DNA of 64,000 nucleotides from Craspedostauros australis (GCA_026770025.1 JAMXDE010000004.1:2418001-2482000); one strand, 5' to 3'. Positions 23,299-36,196 are shown, counted from the first letter of the stretch. Numbers and translations are program-made. Notes: generated by a model not told the origin, from the sequence alone.

Positions 23299-24359
23299 TC
23301 AGATGAGCACAGCGGGGGAGATGTTGCTCCCCGCCCCTCCTCAATCTCGCTTCCACGCACTCAAGAAGGACAGGACAGAGCCGCGCGACAGCGCACATTT
23401 AGATGAGAACCAACCATCGAACGGACAAGTCATGCGGTGATGTAACAACTGCATCGTCGCAAACATCGTCTGTAGCACCATACCAACTGCACAACTTATC
23501 TCATCAGCGCTGTCCAACGACACAGCATCGCACAGTGAATCGCACTTGCGAACATTGCGTCGTTTCAGCTCGCATGATCCATCCATGCATCATGCATCCA
23601 CGTCCTTCATCTCAATGCAGACCAATAGCACGACATGCTCATGGACAAAACACTTGCACGCAAACACACGTGTTTGTATTGTACCATATGAGCATTCCTG
23701 CATACACACAACAACAACAACAACAACACAATTCCAAGCAATCGGCCACCTACACCTCCTTCCCTGTCCCCCATCCTCAATGTCAGTGAAACGTCTGCTC
23801 ACCAAAATCAACTCCGCAATCTGGCGAAAGTTGAGACCGGGCAGACAAACAAAGCAATCAACGAGGGAGAGTGTTCAGATCTCATAACACCACAATAATG
23901 CAATGAAAATAGTATAATACTATTGTACAGCATCCTCACAGTAACAATAACAGTAACATACCAACGTAATAACAATATCCTGACGCCAATCTATCCCAAC
24001 ATCGAACTCTATACCTGCATCTCGAAGCGCTCAAATCCTTCAATTTCCAACAACTGATTCCCGTTTGGTGACACCATTCGAGTCCCACGAATAAGTGGCG
24101 ATGAGAAAGAGAAACGACTCCGATTTTCGTGATTTCGTTGGTTCTTCTTTCTCGTTGCCTTGTCGTTGCGCTGCTTGTGGTTGTTTGAGCACAAAGATCG
24201 AGAGGAACGTTGAGAGGAAGGGAAGGGAAGAAAGGCAGAGGCCATCCATCGTGCGACGCTGCTGATCATACTACAGATGTATTATATCTCCCGTTGCTTC
24301 TTCCTGAATACGTACACAAGCTACCTCCAACCACCACTGCGGACAGACAGTCAGTGACG
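23299..24359. other. Intergenic between LRR-1 and the MCTP-like gene
   Basis: No supported gene. An ACA trinucleotide run lies at about 23707-23728. The right part is the promoter of the gene starting at 24360; an in-frame extension of that gene to 24210 depends on a non-ATG start and is not adopted. Confidence 0.5.
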
Positions 24360-27300
24360 ATGCCATCCAACAGCGAGTCCAGGCCGCTGTTGGCAGGGTT
24401 CAAGTCCACGTTTGGCAGCTTTGGGCGGCGCAACAACCCAGGCAAGCGCAATGGCAAGCGCAATGGCAATGGCAAGCGCAATGGCAATGGCAAGCGCAAT
24501 ACCAAAGCCACTGCCAAGGCCACAGACGATGGTCGCAAGAAAGCCGCTGTCCGAAAAGCTCGGCCTTCAACCAACAGCAATGCTGAAGACAGCACCATTG
24601 CGCAACAGCAACAACAGCAGCAGCAACGACGGCGTGCGAGTAGCTTGGACATTGGCAGGCTGCTTGGCTTCAAGCAAGTTGAACCATCGCCATCGGATGC
24701 TGCTGCGGAACCGAGATCTTCCGTTTCATCTTCCACGCAACCTCACAGCACGGCATGCATCAAGTCGCACTCGGTGCTGGTGGATCTGGTGGGAGCGCGC
24801 AACCTCCCCATCGCAGACAACATGGAGACCTACTGCGTCGTGACGTACGGTGCCAAGACGATCCATCGCACCAAACCGTTCGCGCCGCGATTGTCCAAGA
24901 CGGATCTGGCGCTGCAATCGACGATGATGCTGCTGCGCGTTGGCAATGCCTTTGAGCCGTTGCAGGAGAGCCTCCGCAATCCCATCTGGACCGTGCATCA
25001 CAGCTCCCTCTTCGCATTCGACGTCACGCAACGCGATATCGAGAACAACAAGGTCCTCACCATCACGCTGTGGTCGCAACCCCGTCGACGCAGATTGCAG
25101 GACCGCGCCGTGCTCAACGGCATGGTCAAGAACAACAAACGCTACGCGCAGCGGATCGAGTTCGTGGGCAAGGTGCGCATCAAGGCGCCCCAACTGCTGC
25201 GCATGTGCAAGGGCGAACGGCAACGGTTCCATCTCGTCGATGAATTGGATCGCGAATTGGCCAACCGACGCGGCGACCCCTGTCTGCTGGCGATGCGATT
25301 CCGACCAGCCAACGGCGCGGACCGCACCTTCGTCACGAATTGGACGCAGATCAACGAACGCGCCGAACAGCACCGGCTCATTGCGCCAGGCGTCGAACAC
25401 ATATGGCGTGGCACACGCATCGCGCCGCATTTGGATCGCAGGAAGGCGCCCATTACGACCGACATTCCCGAGGCCGACGTGGGCGGCGCCACCCTCGCAT
25501 CGGCCGTCACGGGGTCCATGTCGATCACGGCCCTCACAGCCGGCAAGGCCATCGTCAAACCCTATCCCAACCCCGCCGCGCCATCAACGACGCAGTACAT
25601 GACGCCCAGCATGATCAAGACGCAAGTCGCGCTGCCGTCCTTGAATTGGGTGCATGCCGGCACGCCCGAGACTTCGTTGGGTCGGTTGTACGTCGAGGTG
25701 CTGTCGGCGCATCATCTGCCCAACGTCGATTACGGCAGTCAGGTGGGCAATCAGACGGACGCCTTCTGCGCGCTTGTGCATGGCGACGCCATGGTGCAGA
25801 CGGACACGATCGACGACGAACTCAGTCCGCATTGGCTGCCGTGGACGCAGCGTGCGTTCGTCTTTCATATTCAGGAACCGTCTCAAGTGCTGTACGCCAG
25901 TATCTTTGGCTACAAACGTCAGCTGCTCGCGCATCAACCCATCGGGCGCGTCGAGATCAACACGATGAATTTGCAGCGCGATATGGAGTACGAGCTGGAA
26001 TACAACCTCAATCGATACTCGCATGCCTCGACGGGGGAGATTCGTCCCAAGTCCTCGCATGGAACGATCCGGTTGCGGCTGCGCGTTGAGATCGACGATG
26101 AGCGCAAGGCCCTGCTGTCCGTTCTTCGACCGCCACGATCCGTCTACGTCAACGTGCAGCAAAAGAAGAGCCTGCCCGTGGCCAAGTACACGTGTTGCGG
26201 CGAATACGACGAGGAGGAGAAGTTCAGTCTGCCCGTCTTCCATGCCTACATTGACGAAATCCTGCAGAACTACCTGCGACGCATCGTCTACTCCATCCGC
26301 GATGGTGCGCGATCGCTGGTATTCTGGCGCAGTCAGGTGCACATTGGCAGAGTCGGCCTTCCGCTCTACTCCTTCCTCATGTTCATTTCCGGGTTGCTGT
26401 TTGTGGATTATCCGCAGCTATTCCTCTGCTTCTTCCTTTGGGGGATCGCCTGGTTGATGCTGGTGCAGTTGCAGCTAAGACGAGCCTCGCCGTCGCCATG
26501 GCGTCGATGTCCGTCCTTTCTCAATTTCTTGACCATTCTGTTGCTGGGATCCTACAAGCAAGAGTATCGCACGATCTCCGAACATGAAGGCTGGTTGGAG
26601 ACGCTGGAGGAGCAGGAGAAGATGAAGAAACGAGTGGAAGATGACGAGCTGTTCTCCAAGCGCAAGGAGATGGCTGAGCGAGCCATCGAGAATCTTGAAA
26701 ATGAAGCTGTGCAGACCAAGGCGAAGGCGTTGCCGTTGGAGCTGCTGGTCATTCTGGGCAAAGTCCAGGGCATCGTCGGGAGTGAGTGTGCATGTGTGTA
26801 TGTGTGTATGGATGCATGTGTGAATAGATTGGAGAGAGTGCGATAGTCGCAGGCGATGATCCATATCTTGTTGCCACTGTGCTGCGAGTGTATGTACGAG
26901 TATGTTGCATTGCACCGTCTTCAATCATGTGCTAACTTCATTGCTTTATGCCTTCTCCTTTGGCACACTTCATGCCGTTGACCATTGACGAACAACGATG
27001 AACCACGAACAACGAACGACAGACTTCTGTCGACTGTGCCGATCCATCGATGTGATCTTGACGTGGGAGGAGAGCTCGCTGAGCTTCTTCATCACGCTGA
27101 CTTGCTTGGTCCTCGGCCTAGTCTGCTTGCTCCTGCCATGGCAATTCCTGTTCCGATGGGTGGGACGCATCTTGGTCGTTGTGCTGTTCGGGCCGCAGAA
27201 CAAGCTGCTGGATATCTGGTGGTACCGACCGCTGGAGAAGGAGAAGCACAACCTCCGCAAGCTCTTGGCAGAACGGTTGAACATGGCACGGTACAGCCAG

Positions 27301-28128
27301 GAGGATGCCTTGAAACTCCGAGCATTCCGACATGCGTTGTTCGGCAAGTACTCCACCCAGGTCCCATCGATCCTGTGGACGCCGCATCAGGATTTTCCAT
27401 TGCCATCTTCGACGGCACGGCTGCGCAAGAATCGCAGCGCTCGCAAGAGCCAATTCACGAACCGATCCAAGCTGGTTCCGGGGCAGGAGCTGTTTGGCAA
27501 CATGATCCCGCAACCGCAGATGGAGTATGAGCGCACCAACGGATTGTCTCGTCAGTTCTTGCGGGGCATGGACCAGGCCTTGAAAGCGAATGAGCGCAGG
27601 ATCAAGGATGAGAAGAAGAGACGGAAGAGCAAGAAGCTCTCGTTGGTTTCGTCAGAACTGGGCGGGATTGGTAAGGATGCCAGCGAGAGCACGCCACTGC
27701 GAACCAGCCTTCGTATGAGAGAATCGTTGCGACTGCAGGAGGAAGGGTTTGAGATTGCAGAGATGTACGACGAGGAGGCTGGATACGTGGAGAACGTTCT
27801 GAAGCCATTTGAGCAGTCGCAAGGCCTGCAAGAGAGCATGTACGAACTGGGCGTTGAGATTGTTGGAACTGCGTCGGCGGACGGTGAAGAACGATTCCAA
27901 TCCACCTACCGAGGCCAATCGACCAAGAATATCGTCAAAGATGAAGAGTCCGACGATGGGAACAACAGCATCGTCGTCGAGGAAGCAGAGCAGCTTGGAG
28001 ATGATGGTGAAGGCGAGGTTGGGGTGAAGTTCGAAGAAGAAAAAGAAAGTGAGGAAAAGAAGCAGAGCTTTGATGATGGTAGGGATGGGGACGGGGATGG
28101 TGGAATGGTTGACACAACATTAACGCAG

Positions 28129-28160
<32 letters not shown>

Positions 28161-28443
28161 TGGGATATCACCGAAGGGACGCTCCGAGACGAGCGCATCG
28201 GCCCATCCATCGATATCAAAGCTGGAGGCGACCGTGAAATCCCGACCTTCGTCCCAGCAAATCGATGAGATGCCATCAGGAATATCTGCAACATCATTAA
28301 TGGAGGCACCTCAAGCAACTGCACCCGTTCCCCCAAGAAACGTTGGAACCCGGAACAGTTCGTACATGGACGAGATGGGCTTCGAGATCACTGAAGAGTT
28401 CGACGATGGGAATGATCTGGTTGTTGAGTTTCAGTCGGGATAG
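24360..28443 (+). CDS. MCTP-like double-C2 membrane protein, two exons
   Basis: The exons are 24360-26781 and 27023-28443, with a phase-1 intron (donor GTGAGT, acceptor ACAG), giving 1280 residues. The N-terminus is basic and low-complexity (NGKRNGNGKRN repeats, then a Gln run). Two C2-like beta domains follow: one from about residue 138 (HSVLVDLVGARNLPIADN) and a second from about residue 440 (GRLYVEVLSAHHLPNVDYG). Then comes a C-terminal membrane region resembling the PRT_C module of MCTP proteins: hydrophobic hairpins around residues 665-715, the segment VQGIVG followed by an amphipathic helix, and LTWEESSLSFFITLTCL with further membrane spans after the join. In plants and animals such proteins sit in the ER and bind membranes through C2 domains, often with calcium; that role here is inferred. 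A long acidic tail with a Gln run follows. Calcium-ligand Asp residues are not all evident, especially in the first C2. Confidence 0.8.
24439..24505 (+). repeat. AATGGCAAGCGC-type tandem repeat in the MCTP-like gene
   Basis: Imperfect 12- and 18-bp units encode NGKRNGNGKRN at the protein's basic N-terminus. Directly visible, likely length-variable between alleles. Confidence 0.85.
28125..28160 (+). repeat. CAG/CAA tract encoding polyglutamine
   Basis: CAG units with interspersed CAA encode about eleven glutamines in the disordered tail of the MCTP-like protein. Confidence 0.9.
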
Positions 28444-28646
28444 TGCAACATAGCAAAATTATGAGCACTCTGTTGTAGCGAGATAGGTACGAGGAGATCG
28501 GAGCGTACCGTGTCCAACCTCCACGACAGTTTATCACAAACCAGCAGCGCTGTTACAACCATCCTTGACCGCCACAACGGCAGCAAACGCAGCAGTGAGG
28601 AGAGACAGGGAGGTGATCGGGGGGTTGTTTGTAAACGTTTATTTGC

Positions 28647-29207
28647 TTAGGCGGCTCCGACCTTTACGAATCTCTTCTTGGCGGCCATCTTTTTCGTGAT
28701 CTTCAATGGCGCGGCGTCGTCCATCTTCTCAACACCATCGTTCTTCTCCTTCAAGATGATCTCGATGTGGGCTGGCTGGCTGGCGTACTTTCCGATACGT
28801 CCATGTGCTCTGTACGTGCGGCGTCTGCCCGGTGGGGCCTTGTTGCACTGCGCGTGTTCAATAATGAGGTTGTCGGCATCCAATCCCTTGGTCTCGGCGT
28901 TGGCCACGGCGTTCTTGAGCAGGTCGCGGTAGACGGCGGAGGCCTTGACTGGCCAGCGGCCGATGTTGCCCGGGGACTTGCACTGCTTTCCCTGCGCCTT
29001 GCGTCCGATACCTCCGGTGTACTTGACGAATGGGATGACGGCCTTGAAGGCGAGGACATCGTCCAGGACCTTCAGTGCCTTGTTGACGTTCATTCCCTTG
29101 GTGTGGTGGGCGATTTCTCTGCAGTGCTTGAAGTGCACTCGCAGGTGCTTTCCGCGGCTCTTGGAGGTCTTCTCCGGAACCTCTGGCTCAACGCTGTAAC
29201 GACCCAT
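28647..29207 (-). CDS. RPL17: 60S ribosomal protein L17 (uL22 family)
   Basis: From ATG 29205-29207 (MGRYSVEPEVPEKTSKSRGK) to the stop at 28647 the minus strand encodes 186 residues, the usual length for eukaryotic L17. Family hallmarks are plain: the N-terminal MGRYS, GKHLRVHFKHCREIAHHTKG, a GIGRKAQGKQ block, GRWPVKASAVY and the long beta-hairpin end PPGRRRTYRAHGRIGKYASQ that lines the peptide exit tunnel. The C-terminal tail is basic. The protein is part of the cytosolic large ribosomal subunit and contacts 28S rRNA. The frame extends 22 codons upstream of this ATG but that part is low-complexity UTR. The gene is intronless and convergent with the MCTP-like gene, leaving about 200 bp between their stops. 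Confidence 0.97.
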   Translation of the reverse strand: MGRYSVEPEVPEKTSKSRGKHLRVHFKHCREIAHHTKGMNVNKALKVLDDVLAFKAVIPFVKYTGGIGRKAQGKQCKSPGNIGRWPVKASAVYRDLLKNAVANAETKGLDADNLIIEHAQCNKAPPGRRRTYRAHGRIGKYASQPAHIEIILKEKNDGVEKMDDAAPLKITKKMAAKKRFVKVGAA

Positions 29208-31121
29208 GATTGCTTGCTGTGTTGTGTTGTGTTTTATCAGGTTCTGTGCATGACATGTGTATGTCATGTGCATGAAGTGCCATGTGATTCAGTCGAGTTC
29301 AGTTGTCGTCGTCATAACACAAGGTCCGAGCCATCCGGTTGATTGCGTCCGTGTGCGCGCCCAACGCCCGAACGATAGGAACCACCAAGAGAACACACAC
29401 CACCGACCACAATGTCATCCAGAAATCACACCAACATGACACCGACCCCGACCCAAAGGAACGCCACCCCAATCCAAGCCAAAGTAGCGACATCGTCCGT
29501 AGCAGAAGATGAAGAGGGAAACAGCAAGGAGCGTTCTCGTGAGCGATCTGTCTCTTGTCTTTCTACAAAAGGAAATCCCAAGTGCCCCCAACAAGTCCAT
29601 CCGAGAAGACATCATGGTACTATATCTTGAGGTGCCGCGGATCGCCATGAAACCACCATCAGTATCAGCCCAACGCGTTCAGCCAAAGCCAGATTCATCG
29701 CATCATCGTTTCCGTTTCCAACTTCGGTCTCCAGCGGCCCGTCACAGGACACCGCCATGGTCCTCACCTTTCCAGGAAGGGTGCTATCTGTATCGACGAT
29801 GGTGGCGGTGGACCTGACGCTGCGATCGTTCAACACAACAACGCCACCCAAAACAACACCAAGAACGACAACACCAACCAACGAAGACGAGGAACCAAGA
29901 CACCAACAACGAAACACACAACACAATGGTTTCCATTCGACGTAGTCCATTCGCCTCCAACGAGCGTCAAAAGAGTAAACTCGTAAATGGTAATAGAGGT
30001 GGTGGGATGGACAGACGCGAACAATAATCGAACCATTATCGTCCGACAAAACAGAATCGTGTCCGTTGTGGATGTCGCTTGAATCGTGATACCACTATTC
30101 TGCCGACATGCATGATTCAAATATTCTCGTTGGTGGAACGCTAACCGAGACGTTATCCAGTTAACGCCAACCGTCACCAACGCCGGCGCACTTTACGCAC
30201 TGTCACGCCTTTGCATTCAAACCGATAACAGTTACGCTCGGGTATTTGAAACATCGATCATGAAGGTTGTGTTTGTCCACATTGTGCCACGCTGGGACAA
30301 CCGGCCGACAATCCCAACGACAACATGGGAGGTCCCAACAACGACATTTTGAACTCACGTAAACACCAACAACAAAACCAACAGTGAGCAACAAACGTGA
30401 CAACGGCATCAACAGCACCAACAAAACCAACAACGCCAACACAGCTGGTTCTTCGTGATGTTGTTGGTGTTTGTGTTCGCGACGAGAAGGATACCATCGG
30501 CAGACGACGCCCTTCGTGTCAACGACGACAATAACGATCATCATGGATACTCCACTCCCAATAGGCAGACACATCATCATCATCGTCAACGGTCGAGTCG
30601 TCTGCAGAAGAGTGACCTGTTCTCCTTTTCTTTGGGGGAACTGACGACGAGTCACACCAACATCCTCGATTCCTTCCACTCCGTCGTCTGCAACAACTGC
30701 AATAGCAACGACAGCAACAACAACGACACAAGCGATATCAGTTGCAGCAGCAGTAACAACACCAACGGCATCTTCGACAACAACAACAACGAGGCCAACG
30801 ATTTCTATTCGTGCATGACCCAACCACATACACCTGCAATCACATGCACATTCACATACACATTCACACACACGTGCAGAGAAAGGCAACGGTATCCGCT
30901 TCCATACCGACGTTGTCCCAATTAACATCGCGCCAACAACACATACCAACCGACAATTCTCCTCTTCCTCAACCATCATCTGAACAAACGGCTATTCCGA
31001 CCAAACAGATCGGTGCCATCCTACAACGGCTTTCTCATTCATTCATTCATTCATCTAGCCATCCATCTCGCCATCTGCCACCCCCTTCGTTCACTCCCTC
31101 ATACACAACCAACGACCAACA
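29208..31121. other. 1.9-kb divergent intergenic region between RPL17 and LRR-2
   Basis: No gene is supported. The stretch is rich in AAC/ACA trinucleotide runs (for example about 30660-30800), which open long low-complexity frames on both strands (258 codons on minus at 30203-30979) with no domain. It should carry the RPL17 promoter on the left and the LRR-2 promoter and leader on the right. Confidence 0.5.
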
Positions 31122-34100
31122 ATGTTCAACTGTCATCCGATGGAAAACGACGAACAGGATCAACAGCTTCCCACAAGCTCATCACAACTTCACATGCCAG
31201 TCAACCATCAAGCTGTTGATCACGACACACACACATCTTCAATCCCTTGCTCGAGTGGAATGACATCACAGTCCTTGACGCAGTCGCAGTCGCAGTCACA
31301 GCCACAGCCACATCCCCAATCGAAGCCACAGCATCCAGCACCCACGTCCAACATGATCCCCTCAAGAGCAAGACAAGCACCCAAGCACGGACGACGTCGA
31401 CGACGACACTGCAACATGATGGTCACATCGACTCTGCCATTGCTGTTGCTTGCATCCAGCATGATGATTTCGACTGCGGACGGCCACAGCCGCCAGTCGT
31501 ACTATGTCGTTCGGGAAGACGACGAATCCAGTGAGGTGGCTCACAAGGGATCGGAATTCGCACGCACAACATCCAAACGCAAGAGGAAGCATCGGCGGCT
31601 GCGCAACGGGGGCGCGTCCGACCAAAACCATCGCACGATTCGTGACGCAGTGGTTCCAAACAGCAGTCCAAGTCAGGACAGCATTTCGTTTGACGATGAG
31701 GAAATGATCGACCGATTGGTGAAAGGTGACATGGACCACGATGTGCAGTTTGATTTCATGGATCGCATGCTCGATCTGAGTTTCAGCATGAGATTGAGCA
31801 CGGTGAGTGAAGCGCATTTGTGTGGAGAGGAAATGAGTTGGTGGTTGTTGCAAGCAGCTTGTTACCGCCGTGGGTGTCATTCTGGTTGTCTTGCAGTATC
31901 TCATCCTGTCGATTCCATTCATCCATCGTTGCACGAACCAAACTATGATATTCCGATATCATCTCGCAGACACCGACGGGGATTCCATCGTCAACGCCGA
32001 CGCAGTCGCCAACACTATCAGCGGTGCCAACATTCGATGGACAGACCAGAGTTCCGACGACATCGCCAACGTCAAACCCGACATCAAATCCAACATCATC
32101 GCCGACTTCGATTCCGACGACCGACCCCAACAGAACGAACCAGCCGACATTCCCACCCAGCGCGATTCCCACATTTGACGGAGAAACAAGGGAGCCCACG
32201 AGCGAGCCAACGAGCCAACCCACCACCGCACCATCCAACTCACCAACCGTGAGCTCCATGCCAACATTCCAAGGACAGACTCGGTCACCAACATTCCCAC
32301 CTTCCGCAATCCCAACGGGCACGCCCACATCAAATCCAACTGCTTCGCCGACATCGCAGCCAACAGCGGCGCCTTCCACAAATCCTGCGTTCACTGGCAT
32401 GCCAACATTCGTTCCATCTGCGTTGCCAACCGCGGAAGGACAGACCAGTGGTCCAACAAGCGCACCAACAGGCAGCTCAGTGCCGACATTCGATGGGCAA
32501 ACACGTACGCCGACTAGAAGCCCGACGGCGGCGCCGACTGATGTGCCGACATCTGTGCCATCCAGCGTGCCAAGCCAAACACCGACGGTCAGCTCAGTGC
32601 CGACATTCGATGGGCAGACACGTACGCCAACACAACAGCCGAGTGCTGTGCCAACCAGTGCACCAACAACAGCTCCATCCAGCGTGCCAAGCCAAACACC
32701 GACGGTCAGCTCAGTGCCGACATTCGATGGGCAGACACGTACACCGACTGGAAGCCCAACGGCAGCTCCGACTGATGTGCCAACAGCCGCTCCGTCCAGT
32801 ATTCCAAGCCAGACACCGACAATCAGCTCGGATCCAACATTCGATGGGCAGACACGCGCGCCAACACAACAGCCGAGTACAGTGCCAACCAGTGCACCAA
32901 CAACGGCTCCATCGAGTGTGCCAAGCCAGACACCCACGGTCAGTTCGGATCCAACATTCGATGGACAGACACGTACGCCGACGGGAAGTCCAACGGCAGC
33001 GCCGACTGGTGTGCCAACAGCGGCTCCATCGAGTGTGCCAAGCCAGACACCGACGGTCAGCTCCGATCCGACATTCGATGGGCAAACACGTACGCCGACT
33101 GGAAGTCCGACGGCGGCGCCGACTGATGTGCCGACAGTGGCTCCATCGAGTGTACCAAGCCAGACACCGACGGTCAGCTCCGATCCGACATTCGATGGGC
33201 AAACACGTACGCCAACACAACAGCCGAGTGAAGCGCCAACCAGCGCACCAACAACGGCCCCATCGAGTGTGCCAAGCCAGACACCAACGGTCAGCTCAGT
33301 GCCGACATTCGATGGGCAGACACGTACACCGACTGGAAGTCCGACGGCGGCGCCGACTGATGTGCCGACATCTGTGCCATCCAGCGTGCCAAGCCAAACA
33401 CCGACGGTCAGCTCAGTGCCGACATTCGATGGGCAGACACGTACGCCAACACAACAGCCGAGTGAAGTGCCAACCAGTGCACCAACAACGGCTCCATCTA
33501 GCTTGCCAAGCCAGACACCGACGGTCAGCTCGGATCCAACATTCGATGGGCAGACACGTACACCGACTGGAAGTCCGACGGTAGCGCCGACTGATGTGCC
33601 AACAGCGGCTCCATCGAGTGTGCCAAGCCAGACACCGACAATCAGCTCGGATCCAACATTCGATGGGCAGACACAAACACCAACACAGCAACCGAGTGCT
33701 GTGCCAACCAGTGCACCAACAACGGCTCCGTCCGGTGTACCAAGTCAAACACCAACCGCGAGTCCGGTGCCAACATTCGATGGGCAGACACGTACGCCAA
33801 CACAACAGCCGAGTGCTGTGCCAACCAGTTCACCAACAGCCGCTCCATCGAGCGCGCCAAGCCAGACACCGACCGCCAGCTCCGTCCCAACATTCGATGG
33901 ACAAACTCGTGCGCCGACCCAGCAGCCAAGTGCATCTCCAAGCAACACACCAAGCTCTCAGCCAAGCAACCAGCCGAGCGTGGTCCCCTCCAATGCACCC
34001 AGCGAATCCAGCGAAGCACCAACCTTCGAAGGGCAAACGCAGTCTCCAACAGGCCAACCGAGCATGGAACCCAGCAGTGAGCCAAGTGTGGCACCCTCAA

Positions 34101-35998
34101 CTGCACCTTCATCAGCAAGCGAAGCGCCCACTTTCGATGGACAGACTCGATCTCCAACGCAGCAGCCAAGTGCCCAACCAAGTACCGAGCCAAGTGTGGC
34201 TCCTTCCAACGCACCGACCGCATCTAGCGAAGTGCCGACCTTCGATGGACAGACTCGATCTCCAACGCAGCAGCCAAGTGTTGAACCAAGCAGCGAGCCA
34301 AGCATGGCTCCTTCCAGCGTACCCACATCTGCCAGCGAGGTGCCGACATTCGATGGACAAACCAGATCTCCGACAAGCCAGCCAAGCTCTCAGCCGAGCA
34401 GCGAACCGAGCTCTTCGCCATCAATGGCTCCAACTGCATCTAGCGAAGCGCCAACGTTCGATGGGCAAACAGTGTCGCCAACGACGAGACCCTCGTCTGT
34501 CCCTTCAGTGGTCCCAACAGGAATGCCGTCTACGTCACCATCCAACGCGCCAACGATGGTACCAACTGGAAGCAGCATGCCCACATTCAACGGACAGACA
34601 AGATCGCCAACAGCCATGCCGAGTGCGGCGCCAAGCACTCAGCCATCAGGTGCACCGTCCAGCCAACCAAGCGTGTCGCCGTCCACCACTCCATCCATCG
34701 TTCCGTCTGTGAGCACGGCCCCAACCATCACAATCCTCTGCGGCGGCCTCACCTTGCAGCAACGCGAGCAACAGCTTCGGGATATCGTCAACACGATTTC
34801 AGACAGCACTGTCGTCGGTGACATCAACACGCCGCAGGGAATGGCATTCAACTGGCTTGTGAACGACGATCCCGCCGTCGTGTGTCCGCAAGACGCGATG
34901 GATGTTGATCAACGATACATCATGTCCTTGATGTACTTCAGCACGGGTGGAGAAAACTGGTTGCAATGCTCCGCAACATTGCCATCTCCATGTCCACGGG
35001 ATCTCATCACGCTCGCCGACCCACGCTTCTTGGGTGCCGCCAATGTCTGCAACTGGTTCCGAGTCACTTGCGACGGTGCCGACCGCATCGAAGAAATCAA
35101 CTTGGGTAAGTTTGCCTCGTTGTTCCTGCGCTGCGCTTTGCTCTCATGAATGTTGCGAATATTGTGAACTATCCATCATTCACATCGTCCGTCACTGGAG
35201 CATCAAAGTCACACACAACTAACGCACGTCCCCTTGCTTCATTCCGTTCACCCCTCGCTCCCATCACAAACCACAGACGAGAACAACCTAACAGGAAGCC
35301 TCCCGACAGAGATCGCGAAGCTGAGATTCCTCGAGCAACTAGATGTGGATTCCAACAACATCGGAGGCAGGATCCCGTCGGAAATCGGCACCATGCCGTT
35401 CCTCGAGATCTTTGATATCGACGAGAACAGGTTCACAGGAGCGATCCCGGAAGAGCTTTACAACAGCCCAGTGTTGCGAAGACTTGACGTCGACAACAAC
35501 GAACTCACCGGATCAATCTCTCCAAACATTGGGCAGCTGGACCTGATCCTGCTGCAGATGGACGAGAATGGTCTCAGCGGGCCATTGCCATCGGAGCTCA
35601 GCTCGTCGCAAGACATTCGAACGCTGACTCTGTCGGACAACAATCTGCAAGGTCCCATCCCAGACACATACGCCGAGCTGTTGGATCTGCAGACTTTCCG
35701 CATCGACCGCAACCCGCTCATCACAGGTCCGCTCCCCAGCTTCTTTGGAAACTTCCTGGATCTGCGGGCACTGATTGTGTTCGGCACGGATCTCACCGGA
35801 ACCATCCCATCGGAACTCGGCCAACTCTCGCAGCTCACCAGCTTGCTCCTGCAGAGCACCCAGCTGAGAGGTGACATGCCAGATGAGATCTGCGCCTTGG
35901 CCCAGGCCCGACGTGCGCAGGGAGTCCAGTTTGACCTCGTCGTCGACTGCAACCGCGTAAACTGCGATCGTGTCAACTGCTGCTCTCTCTGCGGCTAA
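31122..35998 (+). CDS. LRR protein with a long FDGQT-repeat Thr/Pro stalk (LRR-2)
   Basis: The exons are 31122-31802, 31970-35105 and 35277-35998. The introns are phase 0 (donor GTGAGT) and phase 1 (donor GTAAGT), both with CAG acceptors, giving 1512 residues. The hydrophobic signal-like segment VTSTLPLLLLASSMMIST sits about 100 residues in, so translation may really start at ATG 31353 or 31416. Exon 2 alone encodes a stalk of about 925 residues, with roughly 22 copies of PTF(D/x)GQT spaced by PTxxPS-type linkers of about 30 residues. A cap domain follows (VCPQDAMDVDQRYIMSLMYF, then GGENWLQC). Exon 3 encodes about nine plant-type LRRs and ends in a Cys-rich tail (VNCDRVNCCSLCG). It has the same layout and the same pre-LRR intron position as LRR-1. 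Probably a secreted or surface protein; ligand unknown. Confidence 0.85.
32015..34610 (+). repeat. About 22 tandem FDGQT stalk units in LRR-2
   Basis: Units of roughly 120 bp each carry PTFDGQT(R)xPT. Two alternating linker types are visible in the middle (TGSPTAAPTDVPT and TQQPSAVPTSAPTT), forming higher-order pairs of about 240 bp. Units in 32480-33900 are nearly identical at DNA level, while those at both ends are divergent, the pattern expected from unequal crossing over in the array centre. Confidence 0.9.
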
Positions 35999-36196
35999 CC
36001 TAATAAATGTACATAATATTGAATCGTTGCATGACTCAAAACGCACCACCCAAAAACGTGAGTTTTCCAATGACTTGAATGGCCAAACGAAAACTTGAAT
36101 GGCGTTGTTGCGTTGTTGGGCATCACAGCCATCCTCATAATCATTCTCATAATCATAATCAAACTTGTATACTTACTTACTTGTTGAGGAACGGTC

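Noticed and set aside
30203-30979. 258-codon minus-strand frame rich in Val and Cys
   Set aside because: Produced by AAC/ACA trinucleotide runs; no domain and no clean start context.
31783-34851. Several long minus-strand frames (up to 384 codons, Val/Gly-rich) opposite LRR-2
   Set aside because: Shadow of the FDGQT repeat; the plus strand has signal segment, cap, LRRs and consistent introns.
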